Origin: Hydractinia symbiolongicarpus
Lineage: Eukaryota; Cnidaria; Hydrozoa; Anthoathecata; Hydractiniidae
Direction: 5' to 3'
DNA length: 64,000 nucleotides
Assembly: GCF_029227915.1 (NCBI RefSeq)
Contig: NC_079878.1
Span: forward strand, 32,701,501-32,765,500
How positions within the stretch are numbered: the first letter of the stretch is position 1; each line of letters opens with the position of its first letter. The notes beneath the pieces were generated by a model, which did not search any database, was not told the origin of the DNA, and worked only from the letters and a program-made list of their open reading frames with translations. Shown one piece after another: positions 37,001 through 50,374 of the stretch. Made by a program: the position numbers and the translations under genes.

Positions 37001-39306
37001 TGAAAATATAATTTAAAAAATCGTTCGGGAAATGAGTTTACTCCCTGGGTACTTTCTTTGTATACTTTTGACTATACGGGCCGAATCCGGGATTTACGGG
37101 AAGTCGCGGGTTTTCGTTTACCGGCGATTAAACTTCTTTTATTCAGCGTCTCATCAAAAATGAAAACATTTTAAGAAACTACAAGTCTCATGGGCTTTAG
37201 TGGTGAAATAATAATTTAAAAAATCGTTCGGGAAATGAGTTTACACCCTGGGTACTTTCTTTGTATACTTTTGACTATACGGGCCGAGTCCGGGGTTTAC
37301 GGGAAATGGCGGGTTTTCGTTTGCCGGCGATTAAACTTCTTTTATTCAGCGTTTCATCAAAAATGAAAACATTTTTAAAAACTACAAGTCTCATGCGTTG
37401 TAGTGGTGAAAAAATAATTTAAAAAATCGTTCGGGAAATGAGTTTACTCCCTGGGTACTTTCTTTGTATACTTTTGACTATGCGGACCGAATCCGGGATT
37501 TACGGGAAGTCTCGGGTTTTCTTTTACCGGCGATTAAACTTCTTTTATTCAGCGTCTCATCAAAAATGAAAACATTTTAAGAAACTACAAGTCTCATGGG
37601 CTTTAGTGGTGAAATAATATATTAAAAAATCGTTCGGGAAATGAGTTTACACCCTGGGTACTTTCTTTGTATACTTTTGACTATACGGGCCGAGTCCGGG
37701 GTTTACGGGAAATGGCGGGTTTTCGTTTGCCGGCGATTAAACTTCTTTTATTCAGCGTTTCATCAAAAATGAAAACATTTTTAAAAACTACAAGTCTCAT
37801 GCGTTGTAGTGGTGAAAAAATAATATAAAAAATCGTTCGGGAAATGAGTTCACTCCCTGGGTACTTTCTTTGTATACTTTTGACTATACAGGTCGAGTCC
37901 GGGGTTTACGGAAAATGGCGGGTTTTCGTTTGCCGTCGATTAAACTTCTTTTATTCAGCGTCTCATCAAAAATGAAAACATTTTTGAAAACTACAAGTCT
38001 CATATGTTTTAGTGGTGAAAAGATAATTTAAAAAATCGTTTTGGAAATGAGTTTACTCACAGGGTACTTTCTTTGTATACATTCGACTATACGGGCCAAG
38101 CCCGGGATTTACGGGAAATCGCGGGTTTTCGTTTGCTGGCGATTAAACCACTTTCATTAAGCGTTTCATCAAAAATGAAAACATTTCTGAAAACTACAAG
38201 TCTCATGCGTTTTAGTGGTGAAAAAATAATTTAAAAAATCGTTCGGGAAATGAGTTTACTCCCTGGGTACTTTCTTTGTATACTTTTGACTATACAGCCC
38301 GAGTCCGGGATTTACGGGAAATCGCGGATTTTCGTTTTCCGGCGACTAAACTTCTTTTATTCAGCGTCCCATCAAATATGAAAATATTTTTGAAAACTAC
38401 AAGTCTCATGCGTTTAGTGGTAAAAAAATAATAACAAAAATCGTTCGGAAAATGAGTTAATCCCTGGGTACTTTCTTTGCATACTTTTGACTATACGGAT
38501 CGAGTCCGGGGTTTACGGGAAATGGCAGGTTTTCTTTTGCCGTCGATTAAACTTCTTTTATTCAGCGTCTCATCAAAAATAAAAACATTTTTGAAAACTA
38601 CAAGTCTCATGCGTTTTAGTGGTGAAAAAATAATTTAAAACATCGTTCGGGAAATGAGTTTACTCACAGGGTACTTTCTTTGTATACATTCGACTATACG
38701 GGCCAAGCCCGGGATTTACGGGAAATCGCGGGTTTTCGTTTTCCGGCGATTAAACCTCTTTCATTAAGCGTCTCATCAAGAATGAAAACATTTCTGAAAA
38801 CTACAAGTCTCATGCGTTTTAGTGGTGAAAAAATAATTTAAAAAATCGTTCGGGAAATGAGTTTACTCCCTGGGTACTTTCTTTGTATACTTTTGACTAT
38901 ACGGGCCGAGTCCGGGATTTACGGGAAATGGCGAGTTTTCGTTTGCCGGCGATTAAACTTCTTTTATTCAGCGTTTCATCAAAAATGAAAACATTTTTAA
39001 AAACTACAAGTCTCATGCGTTGTAGTGGCGAAAAAATAATTTAAAAAATCGTTCTGGAAATGAGTTTAATCACAGGGTACTTTCTTTGTATACATTCGAC
39101 TATACGGGCCAAGCCGGGGATTTACGGGAAATCGCGGGTTTTCGTTTTCCGGCGATTAAACCTCTTTTATTAAGCGTCTCATCAAAAATGAAAACATTTC
39201 TGAAAACTACAAGTCTCATGCGTTTTAGTGGTGAAAAAATAATTTAAAAAATCGTTCGGGAAATGAGTTTACTCCCTGGGTACTTTCTTTGTATACTTTT
39301 GACTAT
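34044..39306 (+). repeat. Large higher-order repeat, copy 2 (5,263 bp, 26 units)
   Basis: Adjacent copies begin at the G of GACTATGCGGG (34044, 39307). Markers confirm the 5,263-bp period: GCGTTTGGTGG (34160/39423) and AACCACAAG (36771/42034). The period is 26 units less 15 bp; one class D unit (34634) and a few 1-bp short units account for it. The only substitution against copy 3 that I noticed is T at 38535 (GTTTTCTTTTGCC) versus G at 43798. Confidence 0.92.
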
Positions 39307-42300
39307 GCGGGCCGATTCCGTGGTTTACGGGAAATGGCGGGTTTTCGTTTGCCATCGATTAAACTTCTTTTATTCAGCGTCTCATCAAAAATGAAAACAT
39401 TTTTTAAAACTACAAGTCTCATGCGTTTGGTGGTAAAAAAATAATAACAAAAATCGTTCGGAAAATGAGTTAATCCCTGGGTACTTTCTTTGTATACTTT
39501 TGACTATACGGATCGAGTCCGGGGTTTACGGGAAATGGCGGGTTTTCGTTTGCCGTCGATTAAACTTCTTTTATTCAGCGTCTCATCAAGAATGAAAACA
39601 TTTTTGAAAACTACAAGTCTCATGCGTTTTAGTGGTGAAAAGATAATTTAAAAAATCGATTTGGAAATGAGTTTACTCACAGGGTACTTTCTTTGTATAC
39701 ATTCGACTATACGGGCCAAGCCCGGGATTTACGGGAAATCGCGGGTTTTCGTTTGCTGGCGATTAAACCACTTTCATTAAGCGTCTCATCAAAAATAAAA
39801 ACATTTCTGAAAACTACAAGTCTCATGCGTTTTATTGATGAAATAATAATTTAAAAAATCGTTCGGGAAATGAGTTTACATCCCGGGTACTTTCTTTACT
39901 ATACGGGCCGAGTCCGGGATTTACGGGAAATCGCAGGTTTTCGTTTGCCGGAGATTAAACTTCTTTTATTCAGCGTCTCATCAAAAATGAAAACATTTTT
40001 GAAAACAACAAGTCTCATGCGTTTTAGTGGTGAAAAAATGATTTAAAAAATCGTTCGGGAAATGAGTTTACTCCCTGGGTACTTTCTTTGTATACTTTTG
40101 ACTATGCGGGTTGATTCCGTGGTTTACGGGAAATGGCGGGTTTTCGTTTGCCATCGATTAAACTTCTTTTATTCAGCGTCTCATCAAAAATGAAAACATT
40201 TTTGAAAACTACAAGTCTCATGCGTTTTAGTGGTGAAAAAATAATTTAAAAAATCGTTCGGGAAATGAGTTTACTCCCTGGGTACTTTCTTTGTATACTT
40301 TTGATTATACGGGCCGAGTCCAGGGTGTACGGGAAATGGCGTGTTTTCGTTTGCCGGCGATTAAACTTCTTTTATTTAGCGTCTCATCAAAAATGAAAAC
40401 ATTTTTAAAAACTACAAGTCTCATGGGCTTTAGTGGTGAAATAATAATTTAAAAAATCGTTCGGGAAATGAGTTTACACCCTGGGTACTTTCTTTGTATA
40501 CTTTTGACTATACGGGCCGAGTCCGGGATTTACAAGAAATCGCAGGTTTTCGTTTGCCGGCGAATAAACTTCTTTCATTCAGCGTCTCATCAAAAATGAA
40601 AACATTTTTGAAAACTACAAGTCTCATGCGTTTTAGTGGTGAAAATATAATTTAAAAAATCGTTCGGGAAATGAGTTTACTCCCTGGGTACTTTCTTTGT
40701 ATACTTTTGACTATACGGGCCGAATCCGGGATTTACGGGAAGTCGCGGGTTTTCGTTTACCGGCGATTAAACTTCTTTTATTCAGCGTCTCATCAAAAAT
40801 GAAAACATTTTAAGAAACTACAAGTCTCATGGGCTTTAGTGGTGAAATAATAATTTAAAAAATCGTTCGGGAAATGAGTTTACACCCTGGGTACTTTCTT
40901 TGTATACTTTTGACTATACGGGCCGAGTCCGGGGTTTACGGGAAATGGCGGGTTTTCGTTTGCCGGCGATTAAACTTCTTTTATTCAGCGTTTCATCAAA
41001 AATGAAAACATTTTTAAAAACTACAAGTCTCATGCGTTGTAGTGGTGAAAAAATAATTTAAAAAATCGTTCGGGAAATGAGTTTACTCCCTGGGTACTTT
41101 CTTTGTATACTTTTGACTATGTGGACCGAATCCGGGATTTACGGGAAGTCGCGGGTTTTCTTTTACCGGCGATTAAACTTCTTTTATTCAGTGTCTCATC
41201 AAAAATGAAAACATTTTAAGAAACTACAAGTCTCATGGGCTTTAGTGGTGAAATAATATATTAAAAAATCGTTCGGGAAATGAGTTTACACCCTGGGTAC
41301 TTTCTTTGTATACTTTTGACTATACGGGCCGAGTCCGGGGTTTACGGGAAATGGCGGGTTTTCGTTTGCCGGCGATTAAACTTCTTTTATTCAGCGTTTC
41401 ATCAAAAATGAAAACATTTTTAAAAACTACAAGTCTCATGCGTTGTAGTGGTGAAAAAATAATATAAAAAATCGTTCGGGAAATGAGTTCACTCCCTGGG
41501 TACTTTCTTTGTATACTTTTGACTATACAGGTCGAGTCCGGGGTTTACGGAAAATGGCGGGTTTTCGTTTGCCGTCGATTAAACTTCTTTTATTCAGCGT
41601 CTCATCAAAAATGAAAACATTTTTGAAAACTACAAGTCTCATATGTTTTAGTGGTGAAAAGATAATTTAAAAAATCGTTTTGGAAATGAGTTTACTCACA
41701 GGGTACTTTCTTTGTATACATTCGACTATACGGGCCAAGCCCGGGATTTACGGGAAATCGCGGGTTTTCGTTTGCTGGCGATTAAACCACTTTCATTAAG
41801 CGTTTCATCAAAAATGAAAACATTTCTGAAAACTACAAGTCTCATGCGTTTTAGTGGTGAAAAAATAATTTAAAAAATCGTTCGGGAAATGAGTTTACTC
41901 CCTGGGTACTTTCTTTGTATACTTTTGACTATACAGCCCGAGTCCGGGATTTACGGGAAATCGCGGATTTTCGTTTGCCGGCGACTAAACTTCTTTTATT
42001 CAGCGTCTCATCAAAAATAAAAACATTTTTGAAAACCACAAGTCTCATGCGTTTTAGTGGTGAAAAAATAATTTAAAACATCGTTCGGGAAATGAGTTTA
42101 CTCACAGGGTACTTTCTTTGTATACATTCGACTATACGGGCCAAGCCCGGGATTTACAAGAAATCGCAGGTTTTCGTTTGCCGGCGAATAAACTTCTTTC
42201 ATTCAGCGTCTCATCAAAAATGAAAACATTTTTGAAAACTACAAGTCTCATGCGTTTTAGTGGTGAAAATATAATTTAAAAAATCGTTCGGGAAATGAGT

Positions 42301-44569
42301 TTACTCCCTGGGTACTTTCTTTGTATACTTTTGACTATACGGGCCGAATCCGGGATTTACGGGAAGTCGCGGGTTTTCGTTTACCGGCGATTAAACTTCT
42401 TTTATTCAGCGTCTCATCAAAAATGAAAACATTTTAAGAAACTACAAGTCTCATGGGCTTTAGTGGTGAAATAATAATTTAAAAAATCGTTCGGGAAATG
42501 AGTTTACACCCTGGGTACTTTCTTTGTATACTTTTGACTATACGGGCCGAGTCCGGGGTTTACGGGAAATGGCGGGTTTTCGTTTGCCGGCGATTAAACT
42601 TCTTTTATTCAGCGTTTCATCAAAAATGAAAACATTTTTAAAAACTACAAGTCTCATGCGTTGTAGTGGTGAAAAAATAATTTAAAAAATCGTTCGGGAA
42701 ATGAGTTTACTCCCTGGGTACTTTCTTTGTATACTTTTGACTATGCGGACCGAATCCGGGATTTACGGGAAGTCTCGGGTTTTCTTTTACCGGCGATTAA
42801 ACTTCTTTTATTCAGCGTCTCATCAAAAATGAAAACATTTTAAGAAACTACAAGTCTCATGGGCTTTAGTGGTGAAATAATATATTAAAAAATCGTTCGG
42901 GAAATGAGTTTACACCCTGGGTACTTTCTTTGTATACTTTTGACTATACGGGCCGAGTCCGGGGTTTACGGGAAATGGCGGGTTTTCGTTTGCCGGCGAT
43001 TAAACTTCTTTTATTCAGCGTTTCATCAAAAATGAAAACATTTTTAAAAACTACAAGTCTCATGCGTTGTAGTGGTGAAAAAATAATATAAAAAATCGTT
43101 CGGGAAATGAGTTCACTCCCTGGGTACTTTCTTTGTATACTTTTGACTATACAGGTCGAGTCCGGGGTTTACGGAAAATGGCGGGTTTTCGTTTGCCGTC
43201 GATTAAACTTCTTTTATTCAGCGTCTCATCAAAAATGAAAACATTTTTGAAAACTACAAGTCTCATATGTTTTAGTGGTGAAAAGATAATTTAAAAAATC
43301 GTTTTGGAAATGAGTTTACTCACAGGGTACTTTCTTTGTATACATTCGACTATACGGGCCAAGCCCGGGATTTACGGGAAATCGCGGGTTTTCGTTTGCT
43401 GGCGATTAAACCACTTTCATTAAGCGTTTCATCAAAAATGAAAACATTTCTGAAAACTACAAGTCTCATGCGTTTTAGTGGTGAAAAAATAATTTAAAAA
43501 ATCGTTCGGGAAATGAGTTTACTCCCTGGGTACTTTCTTTGTATACTTTTGACTATACAGCCCGAGTCCGGGATTTACGGGAAATCGCGGATTTTCGTTT
43601 TCCGGCGACTAAACTTCTTTTATTCAGCGTCCCATCAAATATGAAAATATTTTTGAAAACTACAAGTCTCATGCGTTTAGTGGTAAAAAAATAATAACAA
43701 AAATCGTTCGGAAAATGAGTTAATCCCTGGGTACTTTCTTTGCATACTTTTGACTATACGGATCGAGTCCGGGGTTTACGGGAAATGGCAGGTTTTCGTT
43801 TGCCGTCGATTAAACTTCTTTTATTCAGCGTCTCATCAAAAATAAAAACATTTTTGAAAACTACAAGTCTCATGCGTTTTAGTGGTGAAAAAATAATTTA
43901 AAACATCGTTCGGGAAATGAGTTTACTCACAGGGTACTTTCTTTGTATACATTCGACTATACGGGCCAAGCCCGGGATTTACGGGAAATCGCGGGTTTTC
44001 GTTTTCCGGCGATTAAACCTCTTTCATTAAGCGTCTCATCAAGAATGAAAACATTTCTGAAAACTACAAGTCTCATGCGTTTTAGTGGTGAAAAAATAAT
44101 TTAAAAAATCGTTCGGGAAATGAGTTTACTCCCTGGGTACTTTCTTTGTATACTTTTGACTATACGGGCCGAGTCCGGGATTTACGGGAAATGGCGAGTT
44201 TTCGTTTGCCGGCGATTAAACTTCTTTTATTCAGCGTTTCATCAAAAATGAAAACATTTTTAAAAACTACAAGTCTCATGCGTTGTAGTGGCGAAAAAAT
44301 AATTTAAAAAATCGTTCTGGAAATGAGTTTAATCACAGGGTACTTTCTTTGTATACATTCGACTATACGGGCCAAGCCGGGGATTTACGGGAAATCGCGG
44401 GTTTTCGTTTTCCGGCGATTAAACCTCTTTTATTAAGCGTCTCATCAAAAATGAAAACATTTCTGAAAACTACAAGTCTCATGCGTTTTAGTGGTGAAAA
44501 AATAATTTAAAAAATCGTTCGGGAAATGAGTTTACTCCCTGGGTACTTTCTTTGTATACTTTTGACTAT
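39307..44569 (+). repeat. Large higher-order repeat, copy 3 (5,263 bp, 26 units)
   Basis: Nearly identical to copy 2 across its whole length. The match stops at 44570, where GACTATGCGGGCCGATTCC is replaced by GACTATACGGGCCGAGTCC. It contains a class D unit (39897), a three-unit module near 43.6 kb and the two eight-unit sub-blocks seen in copy 2. Confidence 0.92.
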
Positions 44570-46929
44570 ACGGGCCGAGTCCGGGATTTACGGGAAATCG
44601 CGGATTTTCGTTTGCCGGCGATTAAACTTCTTTTATTCAGCGTCCCATCATATATGAAAATATTTTTGAAAACTACAAGTCTCATGCGTTTAGTGGTAAA
44701 AAAATAATATAAAAAATCGTTCGGGAAATGAGTTCACTCCCTGGGTACTTTCTTTGTATACTTTTAACTATACGGGTCGAGTCCGGGGTTTACGGGAAAT
44801 GGCGGGTTTTCGTTTGCCGTCGATTAAACTTCTTTTAATCAGCGTCTCATCAAAAATGAAAACATTTTTGAAAACTACAAGTCTCATACGTTTTAGTGGT
44901 GAAAAGATAAGTTAAAAATCGTTTTGGAAATGAGTTTACTCACAGGGTAATTTCTTTGTATACATTCGACTATACGGGCCAAGCCCGGGATTTACGGGAA
45001 ATCGCGGGTTTTCGTTTGCTGGCGATTAAACCACTTTCATTAAGCGTTTCATCAAAAATGAAAACATTTCTGAAAACTACAAGTCTCATGCGTTTTAGTG
45101 GTGAAAAAATAATTTAAAAAATCGTTCGGGAAATGAGTTTACTCCCTGGGTACTTTCTTTGTATACTTTTGACTATACGGGCCGAGTCCGGGATTTACGG
45201 GAAATCGCGGATTTTCGTTTGCCGGCGATTAAACTTCTTTTATTCAGCGTCCCATCAAATATGAAAATATTTTTGAAAACTACAAGTCTCATGCGTTTAG
45301 TGGTAAAAAAATAATATCAAAAATCGTTCGGGAAATGAGTTAATCCCTGGGTACTTTCTTTGTATACTTTTGACTATACGGATCGAGTCCGGGGTTTACG
45401 GGAAATGGCGGATTTTCGTTTGCCGTCGATTAAACTTCTTTTATTCAGCGTCTCATCAAAAATGAAAACTTTTTTGAAAACTACAAGTCTCATGCGTTTT
45501 AGTGGTGAAAAGATAATTTAAAAAATCGATTTGGAAATGAGTTTACTCACAGGGTACTTTCTTTGTATACATTCGACTATACGGGCCAAGCCCGGGATTT
45601 ACGGAAAATCGCGGGTTTTCGTTTGCTGGCGATTAAACCACTTTCATTAAGCGTCTCATCAAAAATGAAAACATTTCTGAAAACTACAAGTCTCATGCGT
45701 TTTAGTGGTGAAAAAATAATTTAAAACATCGTTCGGGAAATGAGTTTACTCACAGGGTACTTTCTTTGTATACATTCGACTATACGGGCCAAGCCCGGGA
45801 TTTACGGGAAATCGCGGGTTTTCGTTTGCTGGCGATTAAACCACTTTCATTAGGCGTTTTATCAAAAATGAAAACATTTCTGAAAACTGCAAGTCTCATG
45901 CGTTTTAGTGGTGAAAAAATAATTTAAAAAATCGTTCGGGAAATGAGTTTACTCCCTGGGTACTTTCTTTGTATACTTTTGACTATACGGGCCGAGTCCG
46001 GGATTTACGGGAAATCGCGGATTTTCGTTTGCCGGCGATTAAACTTCTTTTATTCAGCGTCCCATCAAATATGAAAATATTTTTGAAAACTACAAATCTC
46101 ATGCGTTTAGTGGTAAAAAAATAATATCAAAAATCGTTCGGGAAATGAGTTAATCCCTGGGTACTTTCTTTGTATATTTTGACTATACGGATCGAGTCAG
46201 GGGTTTACGGGAAATGGCGGATTTTCGTTTGCCGTCGATTAAACTTCTTTTATTCAGCGTCTCATCAAAAATGAAAACGTTTTTGAAAACTACAAGTCTC
46301 ATGCGTTTTAGTGGTGAAAAAATAATTTAAAACATCGTTCGGGAAATGAGTTTACTTACAGGGTACTTTCTTTGTATACATTCGACTATACGGGCCAAGC
46401 CCGGGATTTACGGGAAATCGCGGGTTTTCGTTTGCTGGCGATTAAACCACTTTCATTAGGCGTTTTATCAAAAATGAAAACATTTCTGAAAACTACAAGT
46501 CTCATGCGTTTTAGTGGTGAAAAAATAATTTAAAAAATCGTTCGGGAAATGAGTTTACTCCCTGGGTACTTTCTTTGTATACTTTTGACTATACGGGCCA
46601 AGCCCGGGATTTACGGGAAATCGCGGGTTTTCGTTTGCTGGCGATTAAACCACTTTCATTAAGCGTCTCATCAAAAATGAAAACATTTCTGAAAACTACA
46701 AGTCTCATGCGTTTTAGTGGTGAAAAAAAAATTTAAAACATCGTTCCGGAAATGAGTTTACTCACAGGGTACTTTCTTTGTATACATTCGACTATAAGGG
46801 CCAAGCCCGGGGTTTACGGGAAATCGCGGGTTTTCGTTTACCGGCGATTAAACTTCTTTTATTCAGCGTTTCATCAAAAATGAAAACATTTTTAAAAACT
46901 ACAAGTCTCATGCGTTGTAGTGGTGAAAA
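44570..46929 (+). repeat. Run of three-unit modules with private point changes
   Basis: B-C-A modules follow one another here: GCGTCCCATC lies at about 44642, 45248 and 46058, and TAGGCGTTTT at 45851 and 46457 (606 bp apart). Private changes are frequent (CATCATATATG, CTTTTAACTATACG, GATAAGTTAAAAATCG, GGGTAATTTC, GAAAACGTTT), so this stretch looks older or less homogenised than the blocks on both sides. Confidence 0.75.
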
Positions 46930-49900
46930 AATAATTTAAAAAATCGTTCGGGAAATGAGTTTACTCCCTGGGTACTTTCTTTGTATACTTTTGACTATAC
47001 GGACCGAATCCGGGATTTACAAGAAGTCGCGGGTTTTCGTTTACCGGCGATTAAACTTCTTTTATTCAGCGTCTCATCAAAAATGAAAACATTTTAAGAA
47101 ACTACAAGTCTCATGGGCTTTAGTGGTGAAATAATAATTTAAAAAATCGTTCGGGAAATGAGTTTACACCCTGGGTATTTTCTTTGTATACTTTTGACTA
47201 TACGGGTCGATTCCGGGGTTTACGGGAAATGGCGGGTTTTCGTTTGCCGGCGATTAAACTTCTTTTATTCAGCGTTTCATCAAAAATGAAAACATTTTTA
47301 AAAACTACAAGTCTCATGCGTTGTAGTGGTGAAAAAATAATTTAAAAAATCGTTCTGGAAATGAGTTTAATCACAGGGTACTTTCTTTGCATACATTCGA
47401 CTATACGGGCCAAGCCTGGGATTTACGGGAAATCGCGGGTTTTCGTTTTCCGGCGATTAAATCTCTTTCATTAAGCGTCTCATCAAAAATGCAAACATTT
47501 CTGAAAAGTACAAGTCTCCTGCGTTTTAGTGGTGAAAAAATAATTTAAAAAATCGTTCGGGAAATGAGTTTACTCCCTGGGTACTTTCTTTGTATACTTT
47601 TGACTATAAGGGCCGAGTCCGGGATTTACGGGAAATCGCGGATTTTCGTTTGCCGGCGATTAAACTTCTTTTATTCAGCGTCCCATCAAATATGAAAATA
47701 TTTTTGAAAACTACAAGTCTCATGCGTTTAGTGGTAAAAAAATAATATAAAAAATCGTTCGGGAAATGAGTTCACTCCCTGGGTACTTTCTTTGTATACT
47801 TTTGACTATACGGGTCGAGTCCGGGGTTTACGGAAAATGGCGGGTTTTCGTTTGCCGTCGATTAAACTTCTTTTATTCAGCGTCTCATCAAAAATGAAAA
47901 CATTTTTGAAAACTACAAGTCTCATATGTTTTAGTGGTGAAAAGATAATTTAAAAAATCGTTTTGGAAATGAGTTTACTCACAGGGTACTTTCTTTGAAT
48001 ACATTCGACTATACGGGCCAAGCCCGGGATTAACGGTAAATCGCGGGTTTTCGTTTGCTGGCGATTAAACCACTTTCATTAAGCGTTTCATCAAAAATGA
48101 AAACATTTCTGAAAACTACAAGTCTCATGCGTTTTAGTGGTGAAAAAATAATTTAAAAAATCGTTCGGGAAATGAGTTTACTCCCTGGGTACTTTCTTTG
48201 TATACTTTTGACTATACGGGCCGAGTCCGGGATTTACGTGAAATCGCGGATTTTCGTTTGCCGGAGACTAAACTTCTTTTATTCAGCGTCCCATCAAATA
48301 TGAAAATATTTTTGAAAACTACAAGTCTCATGCGTTTAGTGGTAAAAAAATAATAACAAAAATCGTTCCGAAAATGAGTTAATCCCTGGGTACTTTCTTT
48401 GTATACTTTTGACTATACGGATCGAGTCCGGGGTTTACGGGAAATGGCGGGTTTTCGTTTGCCGTCGATTAAACTTCTTTTATTCAGCGTCTCCTCAAAA
48501 ATGAAAACATTTTTGAAAACTACAAGTCTCATGCGTTTTAGTGGTGAAAAAATAATTTAAAACATCGTTCGGGAAATGAGTTTACTCACAGGGTACTTTC
48601 TTTGTATACATTCGACTATACGGGCCAAGCTCGGGATTTACGGGAAATCGCGGGTTTTCGTTTTCCGGCGATTAAACCTCTTTCATCAAGCGTCCCATCA
48701 AGAATGAAAACATTTCTGAAAACTACAAGTCTCATGCGTTTTAGTGGTGAAAAAATAATTTAAAACATCGTTCGGGAAATGAGTTTACTCACAGGGTACT
48801 TTCTTTGTATACATTCGACTATACGGGCCAAGCCCGGGATTTACGGGAAATCGTGGGTTTTTGTTTTCCGGCGATTAAACCTCTTTCATTAAGCGTCTCA
48901 TCAAAAATGAAAACATTTCTGAAAACTACAAGTCTCATGCGTTTTAGTGGTGAAAAAATAATTTAAAAAATCGTTCGGGAAATGAGTTTACTCCCTGGGT
49001 ACTTTCTTTGTATACTTTTGAATATACGGGCCGAGTCCGGGATTTACGGGAAATCGCGGATTTTCGTTTGCCGGCGATTAAACTTCTTTTACTCAGCGTC
49101 CCATCAAATATGAAAATATTTTTGAAAACTACAAGTCTCATGCGTTTAGTGGGAAAAAAATAATATAAAAAATCGTTCGGGAAATGAGTTCACTCCCTGG
49201 GTACTTTCTTTGTATACTTTTGACTATACGGGTCGAGTCCGGGGTTTACGGGAAATGGCGGGTTATCGTTTGCCGTCGATTAAACTTCTTTTATTCAGCG
49301 TCTCATCAAAAATGAAAACATTTCTGAAAACTACAAGTCTCATACGTTTTAGTGGTGAAAAGATAATTTAAAAAATCGTTTTGGAAATGAGTTTACTCAC
49401 AGGGTACTTTCTTTGTATACATTCGACTATACGGGCCAAGCCCGGGATTTACGGGAAATCGCGGGTTTTCGTTTGCTGGCGATTAAACCACTTTCATTAG
49501 GCGTTTCATCAAAAATGAAAACATTTCTGAAAACTACAAGTCTCATGCGTTTTAGTGGTGAAAAAATAATTTAAAAAATCGTTCGGGAAATGAGTTTACT
49601 CCCTGGGTACTTTCTTTGTATACTTTTGACTATACGGGTCGAGTCCGGGGTTTACGGGAAATGGCGGGTTTTCGTTTGCCGTCGATTAAACTTCTTTTAT
49701 TCAGCGTCTCATCAAAAATGAAAACATTTCTGAAAACTACAAGTCTCATACGTTTTAGTGGTGAAAAGATAATTTAAAAAATCGTTTTGGAAATGAGTTT
49801 ACTCACAGGGTACTTTCTTTGTATACATTCGACTATACGGGCCAAGCCCGGGATTTACGGGAAATCGCGGGTTTTCGTTTGCTGGCGATTAAACCTCTTT

Positions 49901-50244
49901 CATTAGGCGTTTCATCAAAAATGAAAACATTTCTGAAAACTACAAGTCTCATGCGTTTTAGTGGTGAAAAAATAATTTAAAAAATCGTTCGGGAAATGAG
50001 TTTACTCCCTGGGTACTTTCTTTGTATACTTATGACTATACCGGCCGAGTCAGGGATTTACGGGAAATCGCGGATTTTCGTTTGCCGGCGATTAAACTTC
50101 TTTTATTCAGCGTCCCATCAAATATGAAAATATTTTTGAAAACTACAAGTCTCATGCGTTGAGTGGTAAAAAAATAATATCAAAAAACGTTCGGGAAATA
50201 AGTTAATCCCTGGGTACTTTCTTTGTATACTTTTGACTATACGG
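46930..50244 (+). repeat. 17-unit higher-order repeat, copy 1 (period 3,445 bp)
   Basis: It matches 50375-53689 at a constant offset of 3,445 bp (17 x 203 less 6). Shared rare markers: TTTACAAGAAGTCGCGGG, GGTATTTTCTTTG, AAAATGCAAACATTTC, GAAAAGTACAAG, CTATAAGGGCC, CTTTGAATACATTCG, GGGATTAACGGTAAATCG, GTCTCCTCAAAAATG and GGGTTATCG. Private: GCGTTGAGTGG near 50160. Confidence 0.9.
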
Positions 50245-50374
50245 GACGAGTCCGGGATTTACGGGAAGTCGCGGGTTTTCGTTTGCCGGCGTTTAAACTT
50301 CTTTTATTCAGCGTCTCATCAAAAATGAAAACATTTTTAAAAACTACAAGTCTCATGGGCTTTAGTGGTGAAAT
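50245..50374 (+). repeat. Junction segment between 17-unit copies
   Basis: This 130-bp piece is not part of the 3,445-bp match. It has GGGACGAGTCC, GGGAAGTCGCGGG, GCCGGCGTTTAAAC and CATGGGC, a class B subtype otherwise common at 5-23 kb. It may be the seam left by the exchange that made the duplication. Confidence 0.65.

Noticed and set aside
34044-44569. Pure assembly artefact as the explanation for the 5,263-bp repeat
   Set aside because: Copy 1 differs by two units and several bases, and copies 2 and 3 differ by at least one base, so they are not plain repeats of one contig end. Raw reads are still needed to settle it.
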